A program made the translations under genes and the position numbers. The notes beneath the pieces were generated by a model. The model made no database searches, was not told the DNA's origin, and saw only the letters and a program-made list of their open reading frames with translations. Shown one piece after another: positions 34,184 through 44,799 of a stretch of DNA of 64,000 nt; the stretch's first letter is position 1; every line of letters begins with the position of its first letter. Source of the DNA: Macrophomina tecta (taxonomy: Eukaryota; Ascomycota; Dothideomycetes; Botryosphaeriales; Botryosphaeriaceae); assembly GCA_024180945.1 (NCBI GenBank), contig JAKSGN010000003.1:3224001-3288000 (forward strand), written 5' to 3'.

Positions 34184-34769
34184 ATGGCTGCCCCCGCTTC
34201 CGCCTACAAAGACCGCCAGTTTCTTGCCGTCATCGGAGATGAGGTACGCTCCTCGTACCGCCTGAATCCAAGCTCTGCTAACCGCCGTTCCTAGGACTCG
34301 GTGACCGGTCTGCTCCTCGCTGGCGTTGGCGTAAGCTTCACTCCACTCTGCCATGCCAACTGCAAGCTGCATCCGCTTCTGGGCCATCAAGGACTGACTT
34401 TTCCCGCGATCAGCATGTCACACCGCCGCCGGACAACCAGAAGAACTTCCTTGTCGTTGACAGCAAGACCGAGACGTCCGCTATCGAGGCCGCGTTCGAC
34501 AAGTTCACCGAAGAGCGGAAGGACATTGCCATCCTGCTCATCAACCAGCATGTACAATTCCCAAATTCCCTTGCGATAAAGCAGATCGCCTTGCGCCGTC
34601 CATTCGCTAAGAGCAATTCGTTCCACAGATCGCCGAGCGTATACGTCACCGTGTTGACGCCTACACCGCTGCCTTCCCGTCTCTGTTGGAGATTCCCTCG
34701 AAAGACCACCCATACGATCCCGAGAAGGACAGTGTGCTTAAGCGTGTGCGGAGGCTCTTTGGCGAGTAA
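34184..34769 (+). CDS. V-type H+-ATPase subunit F (Vma7)
   Basis: 124 aa, typical length. Four exons: 34184-34243, 34295-34330, 34414-34551, 34629-34769, each joined in phase 0 with canonical GT-AG introns. Sequence reads [20 protein letters not shown], then [40 protein letters not shown] and a C-terminal [20 protein letters not shown]. Subunit F lies in the V1 central stalk and couples ATP hydrolysis to rotor movement in vacuolar acidification. A 36-nt exon (12 codons) encodes [12 protein letters not shown] and would be missed by simple frame searches. Confidence 0.95.
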
Positions 34770-35268
34770 ACGCAGAAGTGGCTGGTTCCTGTGTATACCA
34801 TCGAGAGCATTCTGTCGGAGGCGTTCTGCTTGTACAGCTACACATCAATTTATACCCGAAACGGATCTGTGCCCCGAGAGGCGTTTGTCTCTGTGCCTTG
34901 TGGAATGGCACCTTGTATCACAACTTGGGCCTACTCACAGGAAGTGCATCACTGAATGCAGTATGGAAAATATGTCGACAAGAATCTGATGGCCCAATCC
35001 GTATCATGATTGTCATTAATCCAGCTAAAAATGGTCTAAACGCCTCGTCGACCAAGGTATCTTCGACACTGTCGGCCATGCACTTGCGGCATTCGGTCCT
35101 ACGAACTCGCAAATTGATAAAGAAACCCAACCTCGACCTAAGACTCGTCTTCACTCTCTGCATACTGTACAACTTCAACATATCGCCGTCTATACCACCC
35201 CGAACTATGACATGTTTTGTTGAGGCCCCTGCAATAGCTACGCAGCCAAGGCGAGCACAGGCGGTTCT
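34770..35268. other. Convergent 3' region
   Basis: About 500 bp between the VMA7 and NPC2 stops. No gene supported. Confidence 0.4.
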
Positions 35269-35934
35269 CTACCTAGAAAACTGAACGGTAGCGGTGAGGC
35301 AAGTGATCTTGTCGTTGTCCTTGGTGAAGACATCGGCGAGAACGGTGTACTTGCCCTGCAACGATCACGCCATTAGCTCAACATATTCGATAAGCTTGCG
35401 ACAGGAGTAGAGAACGTACCGGAGGGATCTCCCTAGGCAGGTCGACGTCTTTGGTGAGCTTGAGATCGCCCTTCTTGAGCGGGCACTCGAGGTCGACCTC
35501 CTTGACGTAGTCGCAAAGCGAGGCCTCCTGCTTGATCAGGGTGATCAGGCCGTACTTGACTTGCAGGCGGACCTTGGCGCCTTCCTCGATGTCCTTCTCG
35601 AGAGTGCCCTTCGCCTCGATGGATAGCTTCTTGCCACTGTTTCGCGCATTCATGTCAGCGCGCTTGCAGGTGCTGGGGCGTCACGAAAGTGGGAGCGACG
35701 GTGCTGGCGAGCTGGTAGTACTCACGCCTCAGGCGGGTTGGGGGCAAGGTCGACGTCGTCGATGGTCAACAGGTTGTTGGCCGGGTCCTCGCAGAAGTAT
35801 AGAGGGTTGCTGCCGGGGACCTTGAGGTCCTGGCTGATAACCTCCTGCGACGACATGAGGCCGCCCAGCAAGTTAGACCGCGCCGAAACGGCCAACGGGC
35901 CGGCAATGGCGAGCAGCAGAGTAGAGACCTTCAT
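35269..35934 (-). CDS. Phosphatidylglycerol/phosphatidylinositol transfer protein (ML/NPC2 family)
   Basis: 170 aa from three exons: 35934-35726, 35636-35420 and 35355-35269 (introns 89 and 64 bp, frame kept). Signal peptide MKVSTLLLAIAGPLAVSAR. The ML domain shows the conserved Cys set: NPLYFCEDPANNLLTI, ASLCDYVKEVDLECPLKKGD, and DNDKITCLTATVQF at the C-terminus, consistent with the usual disulphides. Typical fungal motifs LAPNPPEAGKKLSIEAKG and DLPREIPPGKYTVLADVFT are present. Vacuolar or secreted NPC2 proteins bind sterols or phospholipids and hand them to membrane NPC1. Length and motifs are complete. Confidence 0.93.
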
Positions 35935-36321
35935 GGCGACGTGCGCAACGGGGCCGGAGGCTTGACGGTCGAAGGTGGGTTGGTATGGGTAATGGATGTT
36001 GTGGGGAGAGCTCTGTTGTTGGCGGCGACGATAACGGAGGCGATTTGTGGAGAGGGCAGCGAGCTCTGACCGCGGGTGTCCTTGTGATCGAGATGACGAT
36101 GATGCTTCCCTTATGTGGCTGGGGCCCGGCCTTGGCGCGCGCTGCTGCCCAGTCCCTGCGACCGCGAGTCTGCCTCGCCCCTCTCCAACCATTTCGCATC
36201 ACTGGCTGTCCAACACCGCTGAGACGCATGCCGTCAAGTAGGCGTCCCACAAGGTATTCACAATTCAAATGTTGTAGCCATTACTTTCCCACGGTGGATA
36301 ATTACGACTTTGAACTACACA
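35935..36321. other. Intergenic spacer
   Basis: 387 bp; 5' flank of NPC2 and 3' flank of the monooxygenase. Nothing else seen. Confidence 0.4.
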
Positions 36322-37882
36322 CTACAGCCTCGCCGCCTTCACCACCCCGCTCTCTTCCCGTAACACGCTATCTACTTCCTTCCAGGCGTCATACCCATAT
36401 AGCCAAGGCTGCACTTTGGGACATGTCCTATATCCGTTAGCAGCGTTCACTTTTTCAATGGCAATCTCAAGTTTCTCACCATCTGCTTGGGAATGCGCAG
36501 TCAATTTCTCTACCCAACTTGGACAGGAAGAGCTCATCGCGGGCTTGTTGCTCTGGCCCGTCCGGCATGTGGAACGATTCGCGCTATAAATGTTCAGCAG
36601 TTGCCAATACTCATCGCGTTTCGAGTCACCCACCTGCTTGAAAGTCTCACGAACGATTGCCTCCCCCCGTGCTTTTCTCAGACGCTCGTAGACTTTCAGT
36701 GCTCCGGTCAGCGATGGGCCGGGTCGAACACCTTCGAGGACGCGTCCAAGTACGGCTCCATCCTCAAGCGCCGAATTCGCTCCTTGAGCCAGGTAGGGCA
36801 GCATCGGGTGGCAGGCGTCGCCCCTACGAACGATTAGCATAACGCGTCCGCGGTGAGAGGGAGCTCTTACATCATGACCAGATTTCCCCTTTCGCTAATC
36901 CATGATTCCATTTCTTCGCCTACAAATTCTCAGTCTGCTACCTCGCACGTTTATGAACTCTTTTCGCTTACGGTGCATCAACTTCCACTTGTCGACACTG
37001 TCCACACATTCCAAGAATCTTGTCAACGTGGGGTCCCATCCCTCGAATAACTTCCTCATCTCTTCAACGGACCCTGATTGACGAGCGACAGATCCAGGTA
37101 GGTCATCCGGTACTAGCAGGACAATGTTGTACATGTTGCCTCCTTTAAGCGAGTATGCAACTACATGCGCGCCTGGACCGATCCAGAAATGCACCTGGGG
37201 ATTGGCAATCATCGCTCGCAGCTCAGGATCCTTCACTTGGTCCAATCTGAGCACTATGCGGTAAGCAAGATCACCTGTCGGGAGGGGTTGATCCTTGCGG
37301 CCAAGCAAAACTTCTCGACACTTTGACCACAGACCGTCGGCTCCGACGACTAGATCGCAGGTATACTCAGCACCCGTGCTGGTCTTGATTCGTGGCCGCG
37401 TGGAATCGAGGTCGAGGGCCTCGACACGCTGGCCCAGCCGCAAGGTAACGCCTAGCTCTTTTGCCTTTGCCACGAGCCCCTGCTGCAGGTCGACGCGGTG
37501 CATGTCGGTAAATGGGGATCCGTATTTTTCCTTCATGTGCTTGTCGAAGTCCTCTTCTTGCGCCAGGACATCACCGCTGTACCTGTGGACGACCAGCGAT
37601 TTGGGCTCGCATGCCTGGTGTTGTATCTTCTGGTAGACTCCCCATCTTTGCAAGAGCTTGGACGAGTTCGGCGTGACCTGCAAACCTGCACCGACCTGTA
37701 GCTGCGTCAGCTCTGTCCTTCAGCCGGAAAGTCTAGGTAATTCTGCACACCTCAGCAAGCTCAGACGCGGTTTCAAGAACAGTGACATTGTGGCCGGAGC
37801 GCGCGCACTCTATGGAAGCGGCTAAGCCACCTAGCCCCGCACCCACAATGACGATGTCCAAACCGTCCGGCCGCCTTTCCAT
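36322..37882 (-). CDS. FAD-dependent monooxygenase (salicylate hydroxylase-like)
   Basis: 468 aa from four exons: 37882-37751, 37695-36972, 36919-36871, 36823-36322; three introns of 47-55 bp, all in frame. Rossmann FAD motif DIVIVGAGLGGLAASIECAR at the N-terminus, the DG motif CDLVVGADGLWSKCRE in the middle, and after splicing the ERGNLVMMGDACHPMLPYLA motif that contacts the FAD ribitol. This defines group A aromatic hydroxylases, which use NAD(P)H and O2 to hydroxylate phenolic acids, often with decarboxylation. The 49-nt third exon is essential for the GD motif. Divergent from the C6 regulator at 38723 and part of the proposed aromatic catabolic cluster; exact substrate unknown. Confidence 0.9.
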
Positions 37883-38722
37883 GGTCGCTGGGTCCGGGGT
37901 GTTCGCAAGGAAAGGAAGAGAGAAGTGTTGACCCATGAGTGCGGTATTGGGAGTTGCGATTTACCAAGGTCTGCAGCCGGGCTATTCTCTTCAAGTAATG
38001 GCCTGTCGGCATGCCCACCCCCATGGGGGGCTCGGGAATGCCGATGGGTCTGGGGCCGGTTCCAGTTGAGAGTGGGCAGCAGGGAAGAGCAGACCACAGC
38101 GACGGGAAAGCGGCCAACCAGTGGACGGCGCGTTGTTTGCTGGGGTCCTGTCTTCGCCTTCGGGACCCGCGCGGATTTGCCGACGCCTTCGTTTGACCGC
38201 ATTACCCACCAGGCTCATCCGGCAAGTCAGCGGTGGGTTTTCCACCCACCGACCCCCCTTGGTGGGTAATTCAGTGCTCTGACCAGCCGGCTACCTATCA
38301 TTGGCCCCCCCAAGTCGCGTGGGTGGGCAGCGGGGTGGAACAGTCTTAACGCCGAGGGCGCGAACAGCGAGCGAAGGGGGTTATCTCGGCCGAGTGCGGC
38401 GGGACAGCAGCTGTCACCCACGGACATGCCATGAACACAAGCCGCGGCGATGCCCCGGATCCCCAGCGACGGGATTCCCGAGAAGGTGAGCGGCGGGTGT
38501 AATCGTGCAGCAGCAGCTCCTGGACGGCTCCCCCACATAGCCCCACAGGCAGGCGGCAATCCCTGCTGGCTGCGGGGGAAGACCAGGCCTACTGGCCCCT
38601 GCTGCGCGGTGCCGAGTGCTACCGGCGCGCGCGACAAGCACAAGCTTCACTTGCGCACCCAGAAACGACTTGCCGCAACTCTTCCCACAGCTGCCATTGC
38701 CCACCCGGCTCCCGCCCATGAC
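37883..38722. promoter_or_regulatory. Divergent promoter region between monooxygenase and C6 regulator
   Basis: 840 bp between divergent start codons. No gene inside is supported. Within it, ccacccac-type motifs and inverted cggccgagtgcggc-like GC elements occur near 38385-38400; C6 proteins bind CGG triplets, but no specific operator can be assigned. Confidence 0.35.
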
Positions 38723-41239
38723 ATGCTGCCCTCGCCGCAAGAGACCAGCGCTGCCAGCAGCAGCAGCCCCAAGCCTCCGCGGCGGCCCCGCGCGATCCAG
38801 GCCTGCAACCTCTGCCGCTCCAAGAAGTACAAGTGCGATGGCGTCTGCCCGTGCTCGCACTGTCGCAGTAAGTTTTCCGCTCGTCGACACCATGCCGCGG
38901 GCCGCCTCGCCGCTGACATGCCGCTCGCGCTCCAGGGCGCGGCCTGCACTGCGTGTACCGCGTCGCACCGGTCATGGGGGAAAGGGATGCGGGCTCGCAA
39001 AGGTGGTCCTACACCCCTCGCTTAAGCAAAACCAAAATCCATCTTTTTTTTACCATGTTGACTTTTGCGTCTTCTCGTTCGAGTTTTACAGCCTCGTGCG
39101 CGACCTGGAGAAACGCCTGGAGCTGGCCGAGGCCGAGAACGCGAAGCTTCGCGCGTCGTACAGCGCCTTTGCGTCCTCGTCGTCGCGCCAGTCCAACCCC
39201 GACAATAATGCCTCTACCCCAGCCCAAGCGCCCTCGACGTCGGGGGTGCTGCCCTCCGCAACCTCCAACTCGGAAGCCGCTGCTGCCATCTCGCCGGCGT
39301 CGGAGCAGCCACCCGCTCGCTCAGGGGCCGCCGGGCTGGGCAGGGTGAATGAAGAAGTGGGCAGTCCGGAGGAGGGCACCGAGATCGTTGAAATGAACCC
39401 ACACACGCGGGACATTGAGTTCCACGGCCACACGTCATCCGTCGCCTTCCTCGGCCGAGTGCGGCAGGAGTACGGGTACAGTGAGGGCGACTCGCACGGC
39501 GACCAGCAAACCGTCTCGCAAAAGCCGTCGCTGGTAAGCACCTTCTACAACCACGCCTTCGGGACCCAGCGGACCGGCGACGCCAGCGGCTGGAACGACG
39601 TGTTGGAAAACCAGTTCTTCTTCCCGCAGTCGTACGTCTTCCTTGAGACCTACTTCAACAATCTGCACTACATCCATCCCTTTCTGGACAAGGAAAACTT
39701 TTACTCGAGATGCGATGATTTGTGGCAAGGCCGCTTCCAGAACCAGTCGCGCAGTTTTATCGCACTGTACTTCAGCTTGGTGTCGCTGGGCGCGCTCATC
39801 CGGACGTGGACCGAGGAGAAGCTCAATGGCATGGGGAGGTTTGAATGGAGTCGCATGCTCTTCGAAAAGGCGCAGCTAGCCCTCGGCTTCCCCGGATCGG
39901 CCAACGACCTCGAGGCTGCCCAGGCTTATATCTTCATGGCGAAAGTTTGTCAGAACGAGCTTAATCCCAACTTGGCGTATACGTGTCTGGGTATGGCATC
40001 GCGCACGCTACTGTCAATCGGCGCAAACCGGAACGCCTCGATTGATAGCGGTGGTTCGGCGAGACAGCCGCAGGCACTGGAAGCGTCAAAGACTTGGTGG
40101 GGCTTCTACACGCTGGAGATTGAGCTGAGTTTCGCGCTTGGCAGGCCTGATAGCTTGGGTATGGATGACTACCATAACCGGCCCCTCCCTCCAATGGATG
40201 GGACGGACGTGGATATTATCCCCGGTATGATCGGACTGGCCCGTATCATGCGCGCTATTTCTGTCAAAGTATATCTCCACAGATTATCCTTGGCACAGAA
40301 GCTGCAAGGAGCATTGAACATCGAGATGGAGATGGATGCGTGGGTAGCCAGGTTACCAGAGGCGATAAGACCGCAATTTACCAGCGATGTTGGAAGACAT
40401 AGCCGGCTAGGCGATCCGCCCTGGGCTTACTACCAGCGTCTCGTTTTACAAATCAGTAAGTGGGGTGTGTTTGGAAAGGGCGCAGACGGCACTGACGTCC
40501 GCAGGATACTACAACGTGAAAATGCTTTTATTGCGACCATTCCTCGTCCACGCCTCGAAATACAACGAACGCGAGCCCAGTTTGGATGACGCAGTAAACA
40601 AGTGCACAGACGCCGCGGCGCGTACGATCGACCTGATGTACGAAACATACAGAGTTCATACGTTCTTCCACACATGGTACGTCCCGAGCAATGCATTTCA
40701 GAAATCTTGAAAAAAATTTTCTTCTTATTTTATTTTCATTTAAAGCGGGCGGCTTCGCTGATAAAAAATGGGGGGAACCCAGGTGGTACAACATCACGTA
40801 CCTCACCTTCGCCGCGTCGATCATCCTCTTCCGCGCCGTCCAGACCATCCAGCAGCCCAACCCGCACCACGACTACATCCGGCTCATCGAGCAGACGCTC
40901 AGCATGTTCGACATCATGCGCGAGTCCGTCGTCGCGTGCAAGACGGCGAAGGTCCTCCGCCAAATGCTCGCCATCCTGCGCCAGCGCTCCGGCCGCTCGC
41001 CGCCGACGTCGGCGTCGTCGTCGATGGGGGACGTGGGAATGGGTGATGGTGGTTCAGGGGGTCGCATGGCGGCCGCGGGAAAGCAGAGTGCGGCTGAGCA
41101 TGCGGGAATGATGGGCGCCGGGGATTTCGAGGTCGCGCATATGGGGTTGGAGTCGCTGGACGGGTGCTTGTGGGATTGGAGCTTTGATTTTAGGGATATT
41201 TGGGAGAGCCATGGGGGAGGGTTCCATGGCCTGAGCTAA
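38723..41239 (+). CDS. Zn(II)2Cys6 transcription factor with fungal_trans domain
   Basis: About 734 aa from five exons: 38723-38867, 38936-39002, 39092-40455, 40505-40676, 40783-41239. Exon 2 completes the zinc cluster, reading CNLCRSKKYKCDGVCPCSHC then RRRGLHCVYRV. An extra Cys lies in the fourth loop (DGVCP), not disturbing the C6 spacing. A coiled coil follows (LVRDLEKRLELAEAENAKLR), then a Ser/Pro-rich linker. The fungal_trans region is next (FYNHAFG..., LETYFNNLHYIHPFLDKENF, ARIMRAISVKVYLHRLS), then YYNVKMLLLRPFLVHASKY and FFHTWWYNITYLTFAASIIL. It lies between the divergent monooxygenase and the convergent esterase and may control the local catabolic genes (inference). The small exon 2 explains why a single long frame through this area is misleading. 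Confidence 0.85.
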
Positions 41240-41527
41240 TGATGTGGGCGGGGGTGGAGCTGAAGAGGAAGAGTGCAGAATGAGAGACGTGTTTTGTCGA
41301 TGGACTTCGAGGGCCGATATGCCCTTTTCTTTTCTTTTTTTTTTTTTTTTTGTGTGGGGAGGTTCTCCCTGCTTCATCTGTTCCCCCTCTTTCGACCTTC
41401 CCATGGTACCCGCACAGTGCCATCCGGATAAAGAACAAACGAAGAGAAAACCACCCTGCCCCTTTCGCACCCCCCTCTTCAGGCCCCCTTGTTTCCAGCA
41501 AAGAAAAAAGAAAAAGGACGGTCAAGC

Positions 41528-42963
41528 TCAAGACGAAGAAATGACACGCTCCAGCCAATCAAACCCCCTCCGCTGCCTCGCCCACACCTCCCCACCCTTG
41601 GCCATCTTCCCCACAAACGTGTGCTCCTCTCCGGGCACCTCAATCCACTCCCGCCTCACCCCGTTCTCTTCCAGCCTCTCGAACAGCGTCCTGCTCAGGT
41701 GCATCGGCACCATCGTATCCGCGGAGCCGTGCACGATGCACGTGGGCGGAAAGAAAGGCGTGATGTTCTGCACCGCGTCGATGGCGGCCAGCGGGCCGAA
41801 CGGGTAGCACACCCGCAGCAGCGTGCCGCGCGCGATGTGCGTGAAGGCGAACGAGGGGCGGGGCGCGAGCGAGTTGGGCGGTTGGCTGGGCTTGTCGGTG
41901 GGATGAGGGGGGCTGGCGTTCGTCGTCATGGTGGTGGTGGAGGAGGAGGAGAAGGAGGACGAGGACGAGGCAGATGCCTTGGGCGCAGCAGCGCTCGATT
42001 GGCCTTCCAGCGACACGCCGCCGCGGATCGGGACGGGGGACTCGTCGTACACTTGGTCGATGTAGTCGGGGGACGTGTTGGGGGGCAGCGGCGCGGTGGG
42101 CAGCGGCGATGACCAGAAGGCGTGCGTGAAGTTCGTGGCGCCGTAGAAGTCGAGGATGGCGGCGGGCGGGCGCGGCGTGGAGAAGCCCTGGGGCGGTTCG
42201 TTAAGAGGGGGAGGTTGGCAGGGTTGGCGCGTACGAGGATGGATCGTGCGTTTGGTCTTTCGGGGACGTGGTTTTTTGCTCTTCTGGTTGTTTGTGGTTC
42301 ACGGGGCATGTGATGGATTGACGGGTTGGGGGCGGAGGGTTCGTGGGAGAACGGGTTGGAACAGAACATTGCGGACTCACCAATGCCAGGGCGATGGCGC
42401 CGCCGGATGAGGTGCCGAAGGCCATGACGCGGTCTTTGTCTACTAAGAAGCCGGCGGAGGAGTCGTGCTTGGAGAGCTCTGCATCCAGGCCGTTCTTGTC
42501 GTCGTGGACCCAGGCGAGGGCGTCACGGCAGTCGGTGATAGGGCCCTCCAGGATGTTGACTTGCGGGCACAGGCGGTGCTCGAGCGAGATGACTATCCAG
42601 CCGCGGGAGAGGCAGTCGGCGATCTGGTCCTTGTTGACCATGTCCGAATGGCCGAGGATGAAGGCGCCGCCATGGATGGCAAGGACTGGCAGTGGTCAGC
42701 GGAAATGGCCATGTAACGGGGTCAATGGTGTTCGGAGGGGCAGTTTTGGGGCATGTGGCCGGGCTAATCTGATCGCAGCTCTACTCACTGGCTGGAACTC
42801 TCCGCTTCTCTTCACTTGGAGGTTGGTGCGGTACGTAGACGTCGGCGTAGATGATGCAGTCGTCGACCTGCTTGTAGGCGCATCGGAAGTCCGGTTTGAG
42901 AGCCATGTTGCCCGACTGGAAGTACCGCCGGCGGATCCCCTCCTTGAACTTGGTGAAGCGCAT
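41528..42963 (-). CDS. Alpha/beta-hydrolase esterase (HSL/carboxylesterase type)
   Basis: 379 aa from three exons: 42963-42789, 42685-42381, 42187-41528, introns 103 and 193 bp. Oxyanion-hole motif LAIHGGAFILGHSD, nucleophile elbow FGTSSGGAIALAL (Ser within GTSSG), acid Asp in CIVHGSADTMVPMHL and His in VPGEEHTFVGKMAKG: a complete catalytic triad. N-terminal KPDFRCAYKQVDDCIIYADV is typical of fungal small-ester hydrolases. A Ser/Ala/Pro low-complexity insert (PKASASSSSSFSSSS and following) precedes the acid residue. No signal peptide, so probably cytosolic. Divergent from the quercetinase-like gene 432 bp away; it might cleave the depside product of that enzyme (inference). Confidence 0.88.
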
Positions 42964-43395
42964 TCACGCGTGGATTTAAGCGACGGCAGACTGGGCAATG
43001 GTGATGGCGCGGCTAGGGCGAGGTAAGGAAAGGCTCGGAGCTCGGAGCGGTGGACGGTGGCCAGGCAGCTTTCCGTCCGCACAACCCCCCACGTGCACGT
43101 CACGTCAGCCGCCCGTCCGAGACCAGGCAAGCCGCTGCTGCGGTGCCTCGCGCCAGCGACTGCAACGACAAAAAACCACGCGATGCGGGCGGCGGGGGCG
43201 CCGCCTCCGCTGCGTCTCGGAATTGCCGGCGGCCCATCAGCGACGGTGGATCGGCTCCACATGGCTTTGACGTGCATTTTATAATCTGCGCCTTGCATGC
43301 CGGGCGAGCTGCGTGTTGCCCCGAGATCATTCCCACGTGGCCGCTGTCGCGTGTCTTTCATCTACTCAGCCCTACACCTGCATACCCGTACCACC
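42964..43395. promoter_or_regulatory. Shared esterase/quercetinase-like divergent promoter
   Basis: 432 bp between the divergent start codons of the esterase and the bicupin; likely co-regulation. Contains several CGG/CCG triplets, potential C6-factor half-sites; no defined palindrome was identified. Confidence 0.45.
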
Positions 43396-44639
43396 ATGGG
43401 CGGCGCTCAGAGCCCGAAAGAGGTCCCGCGCCTGGACCAGCCTCCGCCCGCCGGCGGCAGCTATGTAATCCCCCAGCTGGAGGGCGAGATGCTCTCTATC
43501 CCCGGCAGCAAAAGCGTCTTCCGCATCTTGACTTCAGCCCTGCAAACCGACGACGCAATCGCCGTCTTCACCAGCGGCGGTGCTCTTGCCGACGCCCCGG
43601 GCTTCCACCATCACAACGAGGCGCATGACGTCTTCATCGTCACCAAGGGGTTCGTGAAGCTATGGAACGGAGACAAGTGTAAGATCCTAGGGCCAGGAGA
43701 CTTCGCTTACGTGCCGCCGGTGAGATGCCCGACGCTCCGCTTTTGTGCCACCCTTCGGCTGGAGGAAATCCCACAACCTAGCCCTCTGGGACTTCCACCG
43801 CTCTCATCGCGCCTTCCCCAGAAAAACAGAAATCAACAAGAAAAAAAAAATAGAGACACCTTGAGATACGTCCAAACCCTTACTAACAATCCTTCCCCCA
43901 TCAGGGCGTCATTCACAACCCCCAATACCTCGGCCCCTCAACCGAGATCTTCGGCCTCATCACGCCCGCTCACTGGATTGACTTCTTCCGCTACGTCAGC
44001 GAGCCCTACGCCGGCATCCACTACCCAGAACACGACGACCGCAACCTCGCCTCCATGCTCATCCCCAAAGTCATGGCCGCTAAGGGTGCATACGACGTCC
44101 ACTTCCACCCCCACCACGTCGGTGCTCCCGTGACTGACTGGGACGCTGACGACGAGCGCCTGCCCGAGGCTTCGCAGCCGTACTACCTCAAGCAAAATAC
44201 CGGCCCCCGCTGGATTCTGGGAGGCGTCCTGGCCAGGCCGTTCGCCACCACGAGGCAGACGGAGGGGCGGTTTGCAATTGCGAGCCTGGAGGGGAGTAAG
44301 AGGCATGAGGCGAGTAATCCGTTTGCGAGAGGCGTCGTGTTTCCGAAGACGCATCATTGCTTGGCGGTCGTGGAAGGCGCATTGCTCGTCGAGGTCGAGG
44401 GCGCGGCGCCGGTCAGGGCGACGGAGGGGGAGACGGTATTTGTGGCGGCTGGGGAGAGGTTCAAGTTGAAGTTCGCGAGCAAGTTTGCGAGGGTGTGGAG
44501 TTTTACGAGCGGCGATGGGATCGAGGCGGTTGTCATTCGTGCGGGGAGAGAGCTCAAGGGCGTGGTGTTGCCAGATGAGGTTGTGGAGGTGGATGAGGCG
44601 GTGCTGAAGAAAGCATATGAGGAGCTGGGCGTATTATGA
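43396..44639 (+). CDS. Quercetin 2,3-dioxygenase-like bicupin
   Basis: 352 aa from exons 43396-43719 and 43905-44639 (185-bp intron, phase 0). Cupin 1 reads ADAPGFHHHNEAHDVFIVTKG followed by LGPGDFAYVPPGVIHNPQ: metal ligands are the clustered His and the final His, with Asp (AHDVF) at the position where the canonical cupin has Glu. Then come FGLITPAHWIDFFRYVSEPY and a second, degenerate cupin (VFPKTHHCLAVVEGALLVEV). Fungal quercetinases open the flavonol ring releasing CO and a depside. The no-signal-peptide N-terminus suggests an intracellular enzyme, unlike the secreted Aspergillus form. Start caccATGGGCG is in strong context. Flavonol is the best guess; other pirin/cupin substrates are possible. 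Confidence 0.8.
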
Positions 44640-44799
44640 ATGAATTTTCGAGTAAATCACGATTTGGCAAGACGAGCGGCCTTGGTTTCTTTACCCTCCG
44701 CGATCCTGTTCATTGTAGGATTTCTCCAGCGCAAAGAATTTGTGAGCTCTTGCTCAGCTCTCTCAAGAAACATTGCACTACACGAGAATTATTTGTCAA

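Noticed and set aside
38616..40589. Single 657-codon frame across the C6 regulator
   Set aside because: Its first 130 residues are out of frame with the zinc cluster. The spliced model gives a complete C6 motif and continues to 41239.
41054..41558. Minus-strand frames overlapping the C6 regulator 3' end
   Set aside because: Antisense to a clear coding exon and its T-rich 3' flank, without homology.
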